From Pseudomonas sp. PDM14 (GTDB lineage: Bacteria; Pseudomonadota; Gammaproteobacteria; Pseudomonadales; Pseudomonadaceae), in assembly GCF_014851905.1 (NCBI RefSeq), contig NZ_JACVAQ010000001.1, positions 1,116,001-1,180,000 on the forward strand: a stretch of 64,000 nucleotides of DNA, in the 5' to 3' direction. The first letter of the stretch is position 1, and each line of letters begins with the position of its first letter. Of the stretch, positions 45,561 through 54,604 are shown piece by piece. The notes beneath the pieces are model-generated. The model was not told the DNA's origin. It made no database searches and saw nothing but the letters and a program-made list of their open reading frames with translations. The position numbers and the translations under genes are program-made.

Positions 45561-47848
45561 ATGCCCACCCCTCCTTTTGCCCTGCGTCCATGGATGGCGC
45601 TTCTGCTGCTCAGCCCTGCGCTGGCCAGCGCGCAGACCCCAAGCAGCGCCACGGAACTGGCCACCACCGAAGTCACCGGTGCAACGCTCAAGGCACCGCT
45701 GCCCACCACCACCAAGACCGACGCCGAGACCATCGACAAGCGCTTCATCCGCAGCTTCGACGATCTCGGCAAGCGCTCCGAGCCCGGCGTGAACTACAGC
45801 CGCAGCAGTGAAAGCATCAACATTCGCGGCCTGGATCGCGACCGCGTGCTGACCACCATCGACGGCATCCGCGTGCCATGGCTGACCGATGGCGCACGCA
45901 GCCAGGGGCCGACGGGGGGCGCCCAGGGCGGTCTCGATTCGATCGATTTCAACGGCCTGTCCTCGGTAGACATCGTCCGTGGGGCAAACTCCAGCACGGT
46001 CGGTTCCGGCGCGCTGGGCGGCTCGGTACAGCTGTTCACCCTCAACCCGGAAGACCTGCTGAGCGAAGGCCGGGATTTCGGCAGCCTGGTCAAGACCGAC
46101 TATGACAGCGCCGACCACAGCTGGGGCCTGAACGGCGCCCTGGCCGGCCGCTACCAGGACACCTCCTGGCTGCTGCAAGCCGGCCAGCGCCAGGGCCACG
46201 AACTGGAAAGCGGTGGCAATGCGAACACCTACGGGGTCTCCCGCACCGAAGCCAATCCGGCCGACACCGAGCAGCAGAGCCTGCTGATCAAGCTGCAGCA
46301 ACGCTTCGAGGGTGGCCACAAAGTCGGTTTCACCGGCGAACTGTTCGAGCGTGAAAACGACATCGACAGCCGTGCCAGCCAGGGCAGCAACTACCTGATC
46401 GGCGCAAATGGCACCGAAGAACACAACAAGCGCCAGCGCCTGTCCGTGGACTACGCCTTCCGCGCCTAAGACAGCAACGGCCTGATCGACAGCGCCAACG
46501 CCATCGCCTACTGGCAGAAGCTGCGCCGCCACGATGATCAGAATGGCATTCGCCGGGTCACCGACTCGCGCGCCGCGATACCAGACTTCGTCTTCGGCCC
46601 CGGCGGCAACCCGTACAAATACCCCAGCGGCGCGTTCGGTCGCGACAATCAGATCGAAAAAGAGCTGTACGGGATCTCCGGCGACATCGGCAAGACCATC
46701 GAGATCGCCGGTCTGGCAAACCGCCTGACCCTGGGCGGCGAGGTCTACCAGGTCAACACCGAACAGGTATCCGAGGGCTATGACAATTGCCCGGCCGTGC
46801 TTAATGAGCTCATGGGGCCAAGCGCCTGTAGCTTCCTGCACACCAATCAGGCCGACATGCCAAAGCCGAAGGCACCCAGTGGGCGCTTTACGCCACCAAC
46901 GAAATCAGCTTCGCCGACGGCCGTGTGAAGCTGACCCCGGGCCTGCGCTACGACCATTACAAGCAGGACCCGAAGGCTACCGGGGACTTCGACAACAACG
47001 TCAACCCGGCCAACGACCAGACGCTGCAAGCCAGCAAGGACCACAAGCTGTCCGGCAGCCTGCTGGCGACCTGGCAAGTGGCCGAGGAAACCATGCTGTA
47101 CGCCCAGTGGGCCCAAGGCTTCAAGGCGCCGGATGCGACCCAGCTGTACATGAACTACGGCGCCGAAAGCAGCTACTTGCGCCTGGGCAATTCCGAGCTC
47201 AAGCCGGAAGAAAGCACGGGCTACGAAATTGGCGCGCAACTGGGTAATGAGCGCCTGGGCGGCTCGATCAGCCTGTTCGACAACCACTACAAGAACTTCA
47301 TCGACGACGATGTCGCGGTGACCGATGCAGCCACCCTCGCCGCAATCGGGCTGGACCTCTCCGACTACCCACTGGGCGTAACCCGCACCGAGAACCGCTC
47401 CAAGGTGCAGATCTACGGTGCCGAAGTAGCCGCTCACTGGGAGTTCGTGCCGCACTGGAAGCTTTGGGGGTCGGTGGCTTGGGCCAACGGCGAGGACCGC
47501 CAGACCAACCAGCGCCTCAGCTCGGTAGCCCCCATAACCAGCCTGCTGGGTGTGAGCTACGAGCGCGACCAGTACGGTGCGGACTTGATGCTGCGTGCCG
47601 CTACGGCTCGTGACAAGGTCGAAAACGCCAACGACTTCGAGGCGCCCGGCTATGCCGTGGTCGATCTGACCGGTTACTGGCAACCTGCCGAGCTGGACGG
47701 TGTGAAGCTCCAGGCAGGCCTGTTCAACGCCTTCGACAAGACGTACTGGAACGCCCTCAACGTACCGACAGGCAGCCTCGTGCAGCCGGACGACTACTAC
47801 AGCGAAGTCGGACGCAACTTCCGCGTATCGGCCTCCTGGCAGTACTGA
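45561..47848 (+). pseudogene. phuR: phuR-like TonB-dependent heme receptor, broken by a stop and a frameshift
   Basis: Read across the lesions it gives about 762 codons, the full PhuR length. It starts MPTPPFALRPWMALLLLSPALASA (split: MPTPPFALRPWM, ALLLLSPALASA), a signal peptide, then a plug domain (SINIRGLDRDRVLTTIDGIR, VDIVRGANSSTVGSGALGGS) and beta-barrel. An in-frame TAA at 46467-46469 follows DYAFRA; homology continues directly (DSNGLIDSANAIAYWQKL). Near 46857-46862 one base is missing, and the frame shifts to that of the C-terminal part, which has the FRAP-like FKAPDATQLY and ends in a terminal aromatic (SASWQY). Two independent lesions argue for a pseudogene unless both are assembly errors. 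Confidence 0.85.
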
Positions 47849-47868
47849 TTAAGCGCAAACCCTGACCG

Positions 47869-47903
47869 GGCCCGTCGTCGCCTAAGCGTCGGCGGGCCTT
47901 TTT
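47869..47903 (+). terminator. Terminator after the phuR pseudogene
   Basis: GGCCCGTCGTCGC, loop CTAA, GCGTCGGCGGGCC, TTTTT, starting 21 nt past the receptor's stop codon. Confidence 0.85.
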
Positions 47904-47963
47904 CATTGCGCGGGTCTCATCGAACCAGCCAGCCCAGGCTTGTGCTGGCCCAGCACCAGGAAC

Positions 47964-47982
47964 AATAATAATTATCATTTTG
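47964..47982. promoter_or_regulatory. Fur-box-like site upstream of the ECF sigma gene
   Basis: AATAATAATTATCATTTTG matches the Fur consensus at 14 of 19 positions and lies 18-36 nt before the sigma factor's GTG. It implies iron control of the signalling system. Confidence 0.7.
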
Positions 47983-47999
47983 TCGTGGACGGATGTCTT

Positions 48000-48521
48000 G
48001 TGAGTAGTTCCAACCTCGATACGGTGTTCCTCGCCCAGCGCATGCCGCTGTTGCGCACTCTGGCAAGGATGGTCAAGAACCCCAGCATCGCCGAAGAGCT
48101 CGTTCAGGAAACCTACCTGCGGGTGGCGAAGACCATCCAGCAGCGCGAGGTGGAGCACCTTGAGCCCTTCCTGTTCCAGACCGGCCGCAACCTCGCCCTC
48201 GACCACCTGCGCCACCTGCGCATGCAGGCACGCACCTTGATGGAGGATGTTTCCAGCGAAGAGCTGCAGGCCGTGCCCTCTGGTGCGCCATCGGCCGAAG
48301 AGAGCCTGCACGCCGAGCAACTGCTCGAACGCCTGGGCTCGACGATCGAATGCCTGACCCCGCGCCAGCAGCAGATCTTCATCCTCAGCCGTCTGCATGG
48401 CTGCGGCTATGCCGAGATCGCCGACCAGCTCGGTGTCTCGCCCAGCACCGTGCAGAAAGAGCTGAAACTGATCATGGCCATCTGCATCAACGTCCTGGAT
48501 CGTCTGGAACAACCGACGTGA
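48000..48521 (+). CDS. ECF sigma factor, FecI/HxuI type
   Basis: 173-aa extracytoplasmic-function sigma factor. Region 2 is SIAEELVQETYLRVAKTI and FQTGRNLALDHLRHLR; region 4 is LTPRQQQIFILSRLHGCGYAEIADQLG (in two parts here: LTPRQQQIFILSRLHG, CGYAEIADQLGVSPSTVQKE). The GTG at 48000 starts VSSSNLDTV; the open frame upstream covers the Fur site and is unlikely to be translated. Followed by a FecR-type regulator and a TonB receptor with signalling domain, so it should drive that receptor when heme is bound. Similar to P. aeruginosa HxuI and Bordetella HurI. Confidence 0.88.
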   Translation: MSSSNLDTVFLAQRMPLLRTLARMVKNPSIAEELVQETYLRVAKTIQQREVEHLEPFLFQTGRNLALDHLRHLRMQARTLMEDVSSEELQAVPSGAPSAEESLHAEQLLERLGSTIECLTPRQQQIFILSRLHGCGYAEIADQLGVSPSTVQKELKLIMAICINVLDRLEQPT

Positions 48522-48582
48522 CAGGCTACCCATCCACCGGGCCTTGGACGACAATGAACGTCCCCGTCCCGAGGATTACCGC

Positions 48583-49539
48583 GTGACCGTTCCAGCCCAG
48601 CAGCCCGCAACCGATCCCGAACGCCTTTCCCAGGCGCTGGACTGGTTGATTCGCCTGGACGGTGCCGACGCCGATACCCGCCGCGCATTCGAGACCTGGC
48701 TGCAGGCCGATGCTGGCAATGCACACGCCTATCGACGCGCCAGCCAGATGTGGGGCTCGCCGCTGCTGGGCGTGGCGGCAGCCGGCCTGGAGCAGCAGAC
48801 GCAGCATCGGCAACGCCGTCGCAGCCGGGTCGCCCAACGCGCCGCGGCCGCCGCCGCAGCCCTGCTGCTGAGCATCGCCGTGGTGCTCGAAAGCGACCTG
48901 CCGCAGCGCCTGCAGGCCGATCATGTCACCGCCGTAGGCCAACGCCAGCAGCTGCAACTGGCCGATGGCTCCCGCGTGCTGTTGAACACCGACACCGCCC
49001 TGGCCAGCCGCATGGACGATTACCGGCGCAGCACGCGCCTGCTCTACGGCGAGGCCTACTTCGATGTCGCCCATGACCGCAGTCGGCCCTTCGAAGTGGA
49101 CGCTGGTCCCGTTCAGGTCAGCGTGCGCGGCACCGCGTTCGCCGTGCGTTACCTGAACGACGAAGCCGAAGTCAGCGTGGAGCGCGGCGAAGTCGATCTG
49201 CGCACACCGAGCAACGACGCCAACATGATCCTCGGTGCAGGCGACAGCATCCGCATCGGCCCGGACGGTTTCGGCCCGCGTCGCCACGCCGAGCAGGAGC
49301 AGCCCCTGCTAGCCTGGGTGCAGGGTCGACTGGTGTTCGAGAACTGCCCGTTGCACGAGGTGCTCGCCGAGCTGCGCCGCTATTACCCTGGCTGGATCGT
49401 CAACACCGACGAGCGCCTGGCCAACCTCAACGTCACCGGCAACTACCGCCTGGATGACCCGATCGGCGCCATGCGTTCGCTGGCCCTGGTCACCTCCTCG
49501 CGCCTGCACGAACTGCCGCGCGTGCTGATTCTCGACTGA
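48583..49539 (+). CDS. FecR-type anti-sigma / sigma regulator
   Basis: 318-aa inner-membrane protein. N-terminal cytoplasmic part with DUF4880-like LSQALDWLIRLDGADADTR and FETWLQADAGNAHAYRRASQ, one membrane helix (AAAAALLLSIAVVLE, about residue 86-100), then the periplasmic FecR domain (LADGSRVLLNTDTALASR, GEAYFDVAHDRSRPFEV, VRGTAFAVRYLND) and a C-terminal STN-like tail. The GTG at 48583 has GAGGA 7 nt upstream; a TTG at 48544 is an alternative. It transmits the receptor signal to the ECF sigma factor. Confidence 0.88.
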   Translation: MTVPAQQPATDPERLSQALDWLIRLDGADADTRRAFETWLQADAGNAHAYRRASQMWGSPLLGVAAAGLEQQTQHRQRRRSRVAQRAAAAAAALLLSIAVVLESDLPQRLQADHVTAVGQRQQLQLADGSRVLLNTDTALASRMDDYRRSTRLLYGEAYFDVAHDRSRPFEVDAGPVQVSVRGTAFAVRYLNDEAEVSVERGEVDLRTPSNDANMILGAGDSIRIGPDGFGPRRHAEQEQPLLAWVQGRLVFENCPLHEVLAELRRYYPGWIVNTDERLANLNVTGNYRLDDPIGAMRSLALVTSSRLHELPRVLILD

Positions 49540-49675
49540 GCCCTGCGCGGCTCGCACAACGCCCCAACGCTCATTCGCAAAGTTTTTTTACGCGCTTCTT
49601 CGTCTTCGTTCGTTTCGTCAAATGCCAATGCTATCAATTCGCATTATTGCGGAACCCATAACGAAGAGAGCTCCG

Positions 49676-52312
49676 ATGACCGTCTCCTCCCGACGCTCCA
49701 CCCTCGATCGCCTGCGTGCTCCGGCGGACATGCCCGTGCGGGCGCTGTCGCTGCTGACCCTGTCGATCGCCCTGGCCGCTGCGCCGATCAGCCAGGCCGT
49801 GGCCGCTGACGCACAGCACCAAGCCCAGGCCGGCTATCGCTTCGATATCCAGCGCCAGTCGCTGAGCGGCGCGCTCAATGCGTTCAGCAGCGTCACCGGC
49901 TGGCAGGTCGGCCTGCAGGCGGAGCTGGCGGAAAACGTCACCTCGCCCGGTGTTATCGGCACGCTCCCGGCCGAACAGGCCCTGCGCAAATTGCTCGCGC
50001 ACAGTGGCCTGGGCTTCGTCCAGGTCGGCCCGAACAACGTCGTGCTGCAACCGGCTCCTGAGCAGTCCAAAGTCGAGACGCTGCAGCTGCAGGCGCAGAC
50101 GATCACCGCCACCCGCCATGCGCGCGATGTCGACCAGGTACCGGTCAGTGTGAGCGTGCGTGACCGTGAGACGCTCGACCGCAACAACGTCAACACCATC
50201 AAGCAACTGGTGCGCGACGAGCCAGGCGTTTCCGTCGGCGGTACTGGCCAGCGCTCAGGCATCACTGGCTACAACATCCGCGGCATCGATGGTAACCGCG
50301 TATTGACCCAGATCGATGGCGTCGAAATCCCCGCCAGCTTCTACTACGGCCCCTACGCCAACACGCAGCGCAACTATGTCGACCCGGAGATCATCAAGCG
50401 CGTAGAAGTCCTCCGCGGCCCGGCCTCAGCCCTGTATGGCAGCAACGCCATCGGCGGCGCGGTGAGTTACTTCACCCTGGATGCCGACGACATCATCAAG
50501 GACGGCAGCGACGTCGGCGCCCGCCTGAAGACCGGCTACAGCTCCGCCGACGAGAGCTGGCTGAAATCGGCCACCGTTGCCGGTCGCCAAGGACAGTTCG
50601 ACGCCCTGCTGCATATGTCCCGCCGTGATGGCCATGAGACCGAGTCTTACGGTAATGACGGCGGCATCGGTCTGGCCCGCACCGAAGCCAACCCCGAAGA
50701 CGTTCGCACGACCAACGTCCTGGCCAAACTGGGCTGGAACTACAACGACAGCGACCGTTTGCAGCTGACCTATGAGAAGTACAAGGACGACCGCGACAGC
50801 AATCAACTCAGCGCCGTCGGCGGGCCATTCAACGCCCCGACCATAGGCGCGGGGCAGAACTACTACGCGGGCCGTAATGGCAACGACACCATCACCCGCG
50901 AACGCTTCGGCCTGGAACACAGCCTGGCTCTGGACAGCCTGCTGGCCGACAGCCTGGAGTGGAGCCTGAACTACCAGATTGCCAAGACGGACCAGAGCAC
51001 CGAAGAGCACTACACCGCCAGGAACTTCTTTACGCAGGCCATCACCCGCGACGTGATGCGCTATCGCAGCACCGACTACAAGGATCGCCAGTGGGTGCTC
51101 AACGCACAGCTGGACAAGGCCTTCACCCTGGGTGAGACCGATCACCTGCTGACCTACGGCCTCAGCCTCAAACGCCAGGATGTCACCGGCAAACGCAGCG
51201 GCTATGGCGTATGCCTGCGCGCACTGAGCGCCAACTGCCCCACCGTCGGCGCGATCAGCAACAATACGGCCGATACACTCACCACCCAGAGTGACTTCCC
51301 GGATCCAACCGTCGATGTCTACGGCGTATTTCTGCAAGACGAAATCCGCTGGAACCAGTGGACCTTCCTGCCAGGCCTGCGCTACGACCGCACCAAGCTC
51401 AAACCCGAGTTGACCGACGAGTACCTTGCCAGTGCTGTAGCAGGCAGCACCTTCGAGGCCACTGAAGCGAGCAAGACCTGGCAACGCGTTTCACCCAAGC
51501 TCGGTGCCACCTACGCTTTCGATGAAAACTACACGGGTTTCGCCCAGTACGCAGAAGGCTTCCGCACACCTACGGCCAAGGAAATGTATGGCCGCTTCCG
51601 AAACAGCAACCCGCCCTACATCGTGGAGCCCAATCCGAACCTCGACCCGGAAACCAGCCGCAGCCTGGAAGCCGGTCTGCGCGGCAATTTCGAGGGTGGC
51701 AACTTCAGCCTGGCCGTGTTCTACAACCGTTATCGTGACTTCATCGACGAGGATGCCGTGGGTGCAGCTGGCGGCCTAACCGTGTTCCAGAGCCGCAATA
51801 TCAGTCGCGCCAACATTCGCGGTGCAGAAGCCAAGGGTCGTCTGAACCTGGACAACTTCGGCGCGCTGCCGGGCCTGTACACCCAAGGCTCGATCGCCTA
51901 TGCCCGTGGTCGCGACGAGGAAACCGGCGAACCGCTGAACAGCATTAACCCGCTGACAGGCATCTTCGGCCTGGGCTACGAGCAGGAACGTTTCGGCGGC
52001 CTGCTGAACTGGACACTGGTCAAACACAAGAGCCGCATCGATCAAAGCGGCTTCAACTCCCCGACCGGCGACGGCAGCCAGTTCGCCACACCCGGCTACG
52101 GCGTCCTCGACCTGAGCGGATACTACAAGGTTACCGGCGACCTGACCGTCAACGCTGGTCTGTACAACCTGACCGACAAACAGTACTGGCAGTGGGATGA
52201 CGTGCGCGGCTACGACGGCAACGGCGAGGCTGGCGTAACAGCCCCCGCCAACCTCGACCGCCTGACCCAGCCGGGCCGCAACTTCTCGGTCAACCTGGTG
52301 TGGGACATCTGA
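49676..52312 (+). CDS. TonB-dependent heme/hemoglobin receptor with signalling domain (HxuA/BhuR-like)
   Basis: 878-aa outer-membrane receptor. After a signal peptide comes a secretin/TonB N-terminal signalling domain (YRFDIQRQSLSGALNAFSSV, residues about 60-135), a plug (GYNIRGIDGNRVLTQIDGVE, VEVLRGPASALYGSNAIGGA) and a 22-strand barrel with heme-receptor motifs FRTPTAKEMYG and NPNLDPET. It ends NFSVNLVWDI with the terminal aromatic pattern. ATG 49676 chosen behind GAAGAGAG. The 136-nt gap after the FecR gene probably holds an ECF-type promoter that I could not define. Substrate assigned by neighbours and motifs. Confidence 0.88.
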   Translation: MTVSSRRSTLDRLRAPADMPVRALSLLTLSIALAAAPISQAVAADAQHQAQAGYRFDIQRQSLSGALNAFSSVTGWQVGLQAELAENVTSPGVIGTLPAEQALRKLLAHSGLGFVQVGPNNVVLQPAPEQSKVETLQLQAQTITATRHARDVDQVPVSVSVRDRETLDRNNVNTIKQLVRDEPGVSVGGTGQRSGITGYNIRGIDGNRVLTQIDGVEIPASFYYGPYANTQRNYVDPEIIKRVEVLRGPASALYGSNAIGGAVSYFTLDADDIIKDGSDVGARLKTGYSSADESWLKSATVAGRQGQFDALLHMSRRDGHETESYGNDGGIGLARTEANPEDVRTTNVLAKLGWNYNDSDRLQLTYEKYKDDRDSNQLSAVGGPFNAPTIGAGQNYYAGRNGNDTITRERFGLEHSLALDSLLADSLEWSLNYQIAKTDQSTEEHYTARNFFTQAITRDVMRYRSTDYKDRQWVLNAQLDKAFTLGETDHLLTYGLSLKRQDVTGKRSGYGVCLRALSANCPTVGAISNNTADTLTTQSDFPDPTVDVYGVFLQDEIRWNQWTFLPGLRYDRTKLKPELTDEYLASAVAGSTFEATEASKTWQRVSPKLGATYAFDENYTGFAQYAEGFRTPTAKEMYGRFRNSNPPYIVEPNPNLDPETSRSLEAGLRGNFEGGNFSLAVFYNRYRDFIDEDAVGAAGGLTVFQSRNISRANIRGAEAKGRLNLDNFGALPGLYTQGSIAYARGRDEETGEPLNSINPLTGIFGLGYEQERFGGLLNWTLVKHKSRIDQSGFNSPTGDGSQFATPGYGVLDLSGYYKVTGDLTVNAGLYNLTDKQYWQWDDVRGYDGNGEAGVTAPANLDRLTQPGRNFSVNLVWDI

Positions 52313-52331
52313 TCCGCACCTGACCTGCCCG

Positions 52332-52365
52332 GGCCCCGGCACCGCCATCGCGCAGTGCCGGGGCC
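52332..52365 (+). terminator. Hairpin between receptor and hemO, possible attenuator
   Basis: GGCCCCGGCAC and its perfect complement GTGCCGGGGCC around a 12-nt loop, followed by TTCGGCTTTCTTT. The T-run is interrupted, so it may stop only part of the transcripts and lower hemO expression relative to the receptor. Confidence 0.6.
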
Positions 52366-52440
52366 TTCGGCTTTCTTTACGCACTCCCCCGCCTCATTCG
52401 TCTCGTCTTCTGACACCTTCGTTTTCAAGGACATATCCCC

Positions 52441-53022
52441 ATGAGCACATTGCGCTCCCAGCGCCTGAACCAGGCCACCCACGCGCCCCATGAACAGCTC
52501 GATCGCGCGGTCAAATCCTTCGAGCCGTTCGCCAGCCGTGAGAACTTCACGCCATTCGTCGTGGCCCAGTACCTGTTCCAGTCCGAGCTGCAACCGCTCT
52601 ACCAGAATGCCGAGCTGATCGCCCTGTTCCCCGATCTGGCTGCACGCTGCCGCGCGCGCCAGGCCGAAGCCGACCTGGGTGACCTCGGCGCCGCCGTGCC
52701 GGACGCCGTACCCGGCGCCCCAGCCAATCTGTCGAACAGCGAAGCTCTCGGCTGGCTGTTCGTCTCCGAAGGCTCCAAGCTCGGCGCAGCCTTCCTGCTC
52801 AAGCGCATGCCCGCCCTGGGCCTGAGCGAAACCTTCGGCGCCCGTCACTTGAGCGAGCCGGAAGGCGGCCGCGCGGCAGGCTGGAAGAGCTTCACCCAGA
52901 CCCTCGACGCTCTGGAGCTGAGCGATGCCGAGGACCAGGCAGCGCAAGCCGGCGCCCTGGCCGCGTTCGAGCGCTTCAACGTGCTGTTGCAACATTGCTA
53001 TTCGCAGGCCAAGGCCGCTTGA
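52441..53022 (+). CDS. hemO: Heme oxygenase HemO (PigA type)
   Basis: Opens imported heme to biliverdin, CO and iron. The 193-aa protein begins with the heme-oxygenase helix QRLNQATHAPHEQLDRAV; by spacing from Thr13 the proximal heme ligand should be His17. The distal helix is represented by LGWLFVSEGSKLGAAFLLKR. It follows an intact heme receptor and lies opposite the phu operon, giving a complete uptake-and-use pathway. It overlaps the next gene at its stop codon. Confidence 0.93.
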   Translation: MSTLRSQRLNQATHAPHEQLDRAVKSFEPFASRENFTPFVVAQYLFQSELQPLYQNAELIALFPDLAARCRARQAEADLGDLGAAVPDAVPGAPANLSNSEALGWLFVSEGSKLGAAFLLKRMPALGLSETFGARHLSEPEGGRAAGWKSFTQTLDALELSDAEDQAAQAGALAAFERFNVLLQHCYSQAKAA

Positions 53023-53474
53023 GCGCAGCCCACCGCTCACGGCTGGTCCGTCTGCTCTACGCCCTGCTGGCCTACACCTCCCTCGGTGTAGGCCTGATCG
53101 GGGTGGTGGTACCCGGCCTGCCGACCACCGAGTTCGTCCTGCTCGCCGCCTGGGCGGCCTCGCGCAGCTCACCGCGACTCAGCCTGTGGCTGGAAAACCA
53201 CCGCCTGTTCGGCCCGATCCTGGCCAACTGGCGCAATGGCCGCGGCATCGCACGGCGCGCCAAGCAGGCCGCCAGCGTATCGATGCTGGTCGCGCTGGTG
53301 ATCATGCTCGTCACCCTGCCGCACGGTTACTGGCTGTACGCGGTGATCGCCGGCATGGCGCTGGGCAACCTGTGGATCTGGTCGCGCCCCGATCGCTCGC
53401 CCGAGGCATCCCTCTCTGCCGTCTCGCCATGCCCCAGCAGCAGCGACGCCTGCCCGCGCAACGAACGCACCTAG
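53019..53474 (+). CDS. DUF454 (YbaN-like) inner-membrane protein
   Basis: About 151 aa. Pattern LYALLAYTSLGVGLIGVVVPGLPTTEFVLLAAWAASRSSPRL (quoted in parts: SLGVGLIGVVVPGLPTTEF, LLAAWAASRSSPRL) and HRLFGPILANWR identify DUF454. Two or three membrane segments plus a later one (MLVALVIMLVTLPHGYWL). The start is uncertain: a TTG at 53019 overlaps the hemO stop as TTGA, and another TTG at 52995 is in frame. Function unknown; homologues are often beside heme oxygenase in Pseudomonas, suggesting a heme-linked role. Confidence 0.78.
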   Translation: MSAAHRSRLVRLLYALLAYTSLGVGLIGVVVPGLPTTEFVLLAAWAASRSSPRLSLWLENHRLFGPILANWRNGRGIARRAKQAASVSMLVALVIMLVTLPHGYWLYAVIAGMALGNLWIWSRPDRSPEASLSAVSPCPSSSDACPRNERT

Positions 53475-53525
53475 CCCATCACCACGCCCATGCCGGATAA
53501 TCCGCCCCTGAGCGTGGAGAGACCG

Positions 53526-53843
53526 ATGATTCGTTTATGCGCCCCGCGAGACCTGAGCGAAGGTCAGAGCCGGGGCTTTCAGCTTGAAGGGTTGCGCCTG
53601 CTGGCCGTGCGCCGCGATGGCCAGGTGTTCGCCTACCGCAACAACTGCCCGCACCGCGACCTGCCACTGGAGTGGCGCCCCGACGACTTCCTGGATGCCA
53701 GCGGCAGCATGATCCAGTGCGCCCATCACGGCGCCCTGTTCCTCATCGAAAGCGGTGAATGCGTCACCGGCCCGTGCGCCGGCGATACGCTACAGGCGAT
53801 CCGCTGTCACGAGGATGCCGACGGCATCTGGATCAGCCCGTAA
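53526..53843 (+). CDS. Rieske-type [2Fe-2S] ferredoxin
   Basis: 105-aa soluble Rieske domain with both cluster boxes, CPHRDL (preceded by YRNN) and CAHHGALF. Such proteins pass electrons to oxygenases. I chose ATG 53526 after GGAGAG; an upstream in-frame ATG at 53490 overlaps no ribosome-binding site. It follows the heme oxygenase set and could be its electron donor, but it may simply be an unlinked neighbour. Confidence 0.85.
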   Translation: MIRLCAPRDLSEGQSRGFQLEGLRLLAVRRDGQVFAYRNNCPHRDLPLEWRPDDFLDASGSMIQCAHHGALFLIESGECVTGPCAGDTLQAIRCHEDADGIWISP

Positions 53844-53896
53844 GCGTCGGCTTTCCACCTGCGCCACACATCGCCAGGGCGGCGGAACGGATCGCC

Positions 53897-54604
53897 CTAC
53901 AGCAGCACATCCAGGCGTCGAACCAAACGCACTTCGTGCGGGGTGACCTCGGTGCCGTAGGCCAGCACCTCGATGCCCGCCGCCCGCGCCTCGCGCAATC
54001 CCGCCGCGTAGACAGGGTCGATTTCCTCGGCAACGCGTACCGCATCGATATCGCTGAGGTTGACGCAGTACAGCAGCACCGCCCTCGCCCCCATTCGCGC
54101 CAGCGCAGCCAGCTCACGCAGGTGCTTGGCGCCTCGCGCGGTCACCGCATCAGGGAAGGCGGCGGTGCGCGAGTCGGCGAAGCCCAGGGTGACACTCTTG
54201 ACCTCGACCATTACCGCGCCGGACGCATAATCCAGACGGAAGTCTGCCCGGCTGCTCTCACTGCCATACGCCACCTCACGCTTGAGACCGCTGAAACCGG
54301 CCAGCTCGGTGACGATGCCGGCACGCAGCGCCTCCTCCACCAGCGCATTGGCGCGCCCGGTGTTGAGACAGGCCAGACGACCATGCGGCGTCTCGCCCAG
54401 TTCCCAGGTGCCCGGCAGCTTGCGCTTGGGGTCGCTGGAGCGGCTGAACCAGACCCGGCAACCCTCGCTCATGCAGTTGAGCATCGAGCCAGTGTTCGGG
54501 CAGTGGATGGTCAGGTGCTCGCCACTCGCGGTTTCGATGTCAGCCAGGAAGCGCTTGTAGCGGCGCAGCAGTCGACCTTCCTCCAGCGGTGGATCAAAGC
54601 GCAT
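53897..54604 (-). CDS. sfsA: Sugar fermentation stimulation protein SfsA
   Basis: 235-aa SfsA, a DNA-binding/nuclease-fold protein of unclear role. It shows [59 protein letters not shown] (in parts: [19 protein letters not shown]) and [17 protein letters not shown]. The D-x-E-x-K pattern suggests a nuclease core. It overlaps the end of the aminotransferase gene by 11 nt, so the two are co-transcribed. Confidence 0.93.
   Translation of the reverse strand: MRFDPPLEEGRLLRRYKRFLADIETASGEHLTIHCPNTGSMLNCMSEGCRVWFSRSSDPKRKLPGTWELGETPHGRLACLNTGRANALVEEALRAGIVTELAGFSGLKREVAYGSESSRADFRLDYASGAVMVEVKSVTLGFADSRTAAFPDAVTARGAKHLRELAALARMGARAVLLYCVNLSDIDAVRVAEEIDPVYAAGLREARAAGIEVLAYGTEVTPHEVRLVRRLDVLL

Noticed and set aside
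46467..46469. Programmed stop-codon read-through in the phuR-like gene
   Set aside because: TAA is the least leaky stop, there is no recoding signal nearby, and a second lesion (a frameshift) follows 390 nt later, so decay is simpler.
45504..46841. 445-codon minus-strand ORF opposite the phuR pseudogene
   Set aside because: It lies antisense to a recognisable receptor frame and shows no motif; long antisense frames are common at this base composition.
49540..49675. Third Fur box upstream of the signalling receptor (AATGCTATCAATTCGCATTATTG)
   Set aside because: The match to the Fur consensus is poor and scattered; the receptor is more likely driven by the ECF sigma factor, so I did not annotate it.
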